Of a DNA stretch of 7,705 bases, positions 6,182 to 7,705 are shown one piece after another (position 1 is the stretch's first letter; the number at the start of each line of letters is the position of its first letter). The stretch is taken from assembly GCA_021323155.1 (NCBI GenBank), contig JAJTCI010000102.1, positions 1 to 7,705 on the forward strand, read 5' to 3'. The position numbers and the translations under genes were made by a program. The notes under the pieces are model-generated. The model ran no database searches, was not told where the DNA came from, and worked only from the letters and a program-made list of their open reading frames with translations. This stretch comes from Chitinophagaceae bacterium. GTDB taxonomy: Bacteria; Bacteroidota; Bacteroidia; Chitinophagales; Chitinophagaceae.

Positions 6182-7705
6182 TTATTCTTCCTCGTCAAAG
6201 CTCATCGCCTCCCTGGTGGTGGCCAGTACTTCATATTCATCTTTGTTACCAACGATCAGGTTCTCGAAGTCCCTGAGGCCGGTACCCGCTGGTATGAGGT
6301 GACCCGTGATGACGTTCTCTTTCAAGCCCATCATATCATCGGCCTTACCATTGATCGCCGCGGAACTCAACACCTTGGTGGTCTCCTGGAATGATGCCGC
6401 AGAGATCCAGCTTTGTACACCCAGTGACGCCTTGGTGATACCCAGCAATACAGGTGTGGCAGTAGCAGGACGTGCTTCTCTCACTTCCACGAGCTTCTTA
6501 TCAGCGCGGCGCAATACGGAATTCTCCTCCCGCAGTTCACGCAGCGTGATGATCTGGCCCGCTTTCAGCTTGGTGCTTTCGCCTGGCTCGGTCACTACCT
6601 TCTTGTCGTAGATCCGGTCGTTTTCTTCGTTGAATTCGAACCTGTCTTCCAGGTCTTCCTCAAGGAACCTTGTATCACCTGCATCAACGATCTCCACCTT
6701 CTTCATCATCTGCCTTACGATCACCTCGATGTGTTTGTCGTTGATCCTAACACCCTGCAAACGGTACACTTCCTGGATCTCGTTCACTACGTACTCCTGT
6801 ACGGCGAACGGACCTTTGATAGAAAGGATATCCGCAGGCGCGATCTGGCCGTCAGACATCGGCGTACCTGCTTTCACAAAGTCGCCATCCTGTACCAGGA
6901 TCTGCCTTGTAAGTGGTACCAGGTATTTCTTAACGATACCATCCCTTGCTTCCACGATGATCTCGCGGTTACCACGTTTCACGTTACCAAAAGCAACCAC
7001 ACCATCGATCTCGCAAACCACCGCGGGGTTACCCGGGTTCCTTGCTTCGAACAGTTCTGTTACCCTTGGAAGACCTCCCGTGATATCCCTCAGTTTACCG
7101 AGGATCCTTGGGATCTTAACGAGTACCTGTCCCGCCTTCACTTCACTTCCTTCATCCATGATGATATGCGATCCAACCGGTAGGTTGTAGTGCTTCACAT
7201 CTTTTCCCTCGATGATAACGGTAGGTATCTTGGTCTTATCTTTTGTCTCAATAACCACTTTCTCGCGGTGACCTGTTTGTTCGTCCGCCTCGTCACGGTA
7301 AGTGATACCTTCCAGTACGTTCTCAAACTTCACTTTACCAACCTGCTCGGCCACGATCACGTTGTTGAACGGATCCCATGTACAGATCATATCACCTTTC
7401 TTCACCTGCTGGCCGTCTTTCACATTCAGCGTGGCTCCGTAAGGAACGTTGTTGGTGATGAGTAAGCGGTCGTTCTTCACGTCCATGATACGCACCTCGC
7501 CGGTACGACCGATAACGATCTTCACTTTCGTACCCTCGCTGTCAGTGGTGTCAACTGTTCTCAATCCATCGAATTGAACGGTACCGTCAAACTTAGCTAC
7601 CAGGCCTGGTTCTACCGAAGCAGAGCCGGCCACACCACCCACGTGGAATGTTCGGAGCGTAAGCTGTGTACCTGGTTCACCGATCGACTGCGCGCCCATG
7701 ATACC
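6182..7705 (-). CDS. rpoC: RNA polymerase beta' subunit, C-terminal 507 residues
   Basis: This is the C-terminal third of the catalytic beta' subunit. The frame is open to the window edge, where it reads GIMGAQSIGEPGTQ; an ATG at 7699 is internal. The first helix of the trigger loop is seen as QLTLRTFH, with the Arg (7652-7654) and His (7643-7645) that contact the incoming NTP. As in E. coli, the trigger loop is interrupted by an insertion (SI3 type, VPYGATLNVKDG region), and its second half returns as KLRDITGGLPRVTELFEARNP near 7050-7110. Then follow VQEYVVNEIQEVYRLQGV, NDKHIEVIVRQM, GITKASLGVQSWISAASFQETTKVL and GLKENVITGHLIPAGTG, all hallmark beta' blocks. The protein ends with an acidic tail, FDEEE. 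Between IVRQM and GITKAS the segment is longer than in E. coli and rich in charged residues. The TAA stop is followed by a strong terminator. Confidence 0.98.
   Translation of the reverse strand, partial: GIMGAQSIGEPGTQLTLRTFHVGGVAGSASVEPGLVAKFDGTVQFDGLRTVDTTDSEGTKVKIVIGRTGEVRIMDVKNDRLLITNNVPYGATLNVKDGQQVKKGDMICTWDPFNNVIVAEQVGKVKFENVLEGITYRDEADEQTGHREKVVIETKDKTKIPTVIIEGKDVKHYNLPVGSHIIMDEGSEVKAGQVLVKIPRILGKLRDITGGLPRVTELFEARNPGNPAVVCEIDGVVAFGNVKRGNREIIVEARDGIVKKYLVPLTRQILVQDGDFVKAGTPMSDGQIAPADILSIKGPFAVQEYVVNEIQEVYRLQGVRINDKHIEVIVRQMMKKVEIVDAGDTRFLEEDLEDRFEFNEENDRIYDKKVVTEPGESTKLKAGQIITLRELREENSVLRRADKKLVEVREARPATATPVLLGITKASLGVQSWISAASFQETTKVLSSAAINGKADDMMGLKENVITGHLIPAGTGLRDFENLIVGNKDEYEVLATTREAMSFDEEE

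Noticed and set aside
6060..6302. Small plus-strand gene of 80 codons in the rpoC-ompH gap
   Set aside because: Most of it is antisense to the rpoC 3' end and crosses the rpoC terminator; the translation has no recognisable feature.
6630..7190. A 186-codon open frame on the plus strand opposite rpoC
   Set aside because: Lies wholly antisense to strongly conserved beta' sequence; its composition is Ser/Thr/Ile-rich low-information translation with no motif, as expected for a shadow frame.

Overview
The window comes from a member of the Bacteroidota, most likely the Chitinophagaceae or a close relative. This is inferred from the protein style: an M1 peptidase with a GGMEYP exopeptidase motif, a membrane-anchored OmpH/Skp-like protein, a stand-alone heptose kinase, and RpoC with the long insertions usual for this phylum. 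It also fits the lack of Shine-Dalgarno sequences and the rather balanced base composition. No database search was possible, so the taxonomy is an impression. All genes look chromosomal and housekeeping-like or envelope-related. I see no mobile element, CRISPR array, tRNA or rRNA.

Layout. Positions 1-2845 (+ strand) hold the 3' part of a zinc M1-family aminopeptidase with a long C-terminal part that reads like an outer-membrane beta-barrel. One base after its stop begins a FemAB/GNAT-like acyltransferase of unknown substrate. This pair runs convergently into a minus-strand operon and overlaps its last gene by 15 bases. The minus-strand operon (5201 to 2831) is rfaE1 (heptose-7-phosphate kinase), then a lipoprotein I do not recognise, then ispD (MEP isoprenoid pathway). 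Both junctions appear to be 4-base stop/start overlaps, if the lipoprotein starts at a CTG codon. Upstream on the same strand lies an OmpH/Skp-like gene (5277 to about 5891 or 5942), closed by a clear rho-independent terminator at 5244-5271. A 239-base intergenic region (5943-6181) then separates it from the 3' end of rpoC (6182 to beyond the window), which has its own strong terminator at 6130-6159.

How the genes fit together. Apart from rpoC, the theme is envelope building. RfaE1 makes the heptose precursor for LPS inner core. IspD supplies isoprenoids, including the undecaprenyl carrier used for cell-wall and O-antigen assembly. The OmpH/Skp-like protein should help outer-membrane proteins reach the membrane. 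The M1 protein may itself sit in that membrane, and the FemAB-like enzyme belongs to a superfamily that often modifies peptidoglycan or polysaccharide. I found no convincing new multi-gene system. The best leads are the barrel-like tail on the M1 peptidase, the unrecognised lipoprotein and its apparent CTG start, and the uncertain start and topology of the OmpH-like protein.
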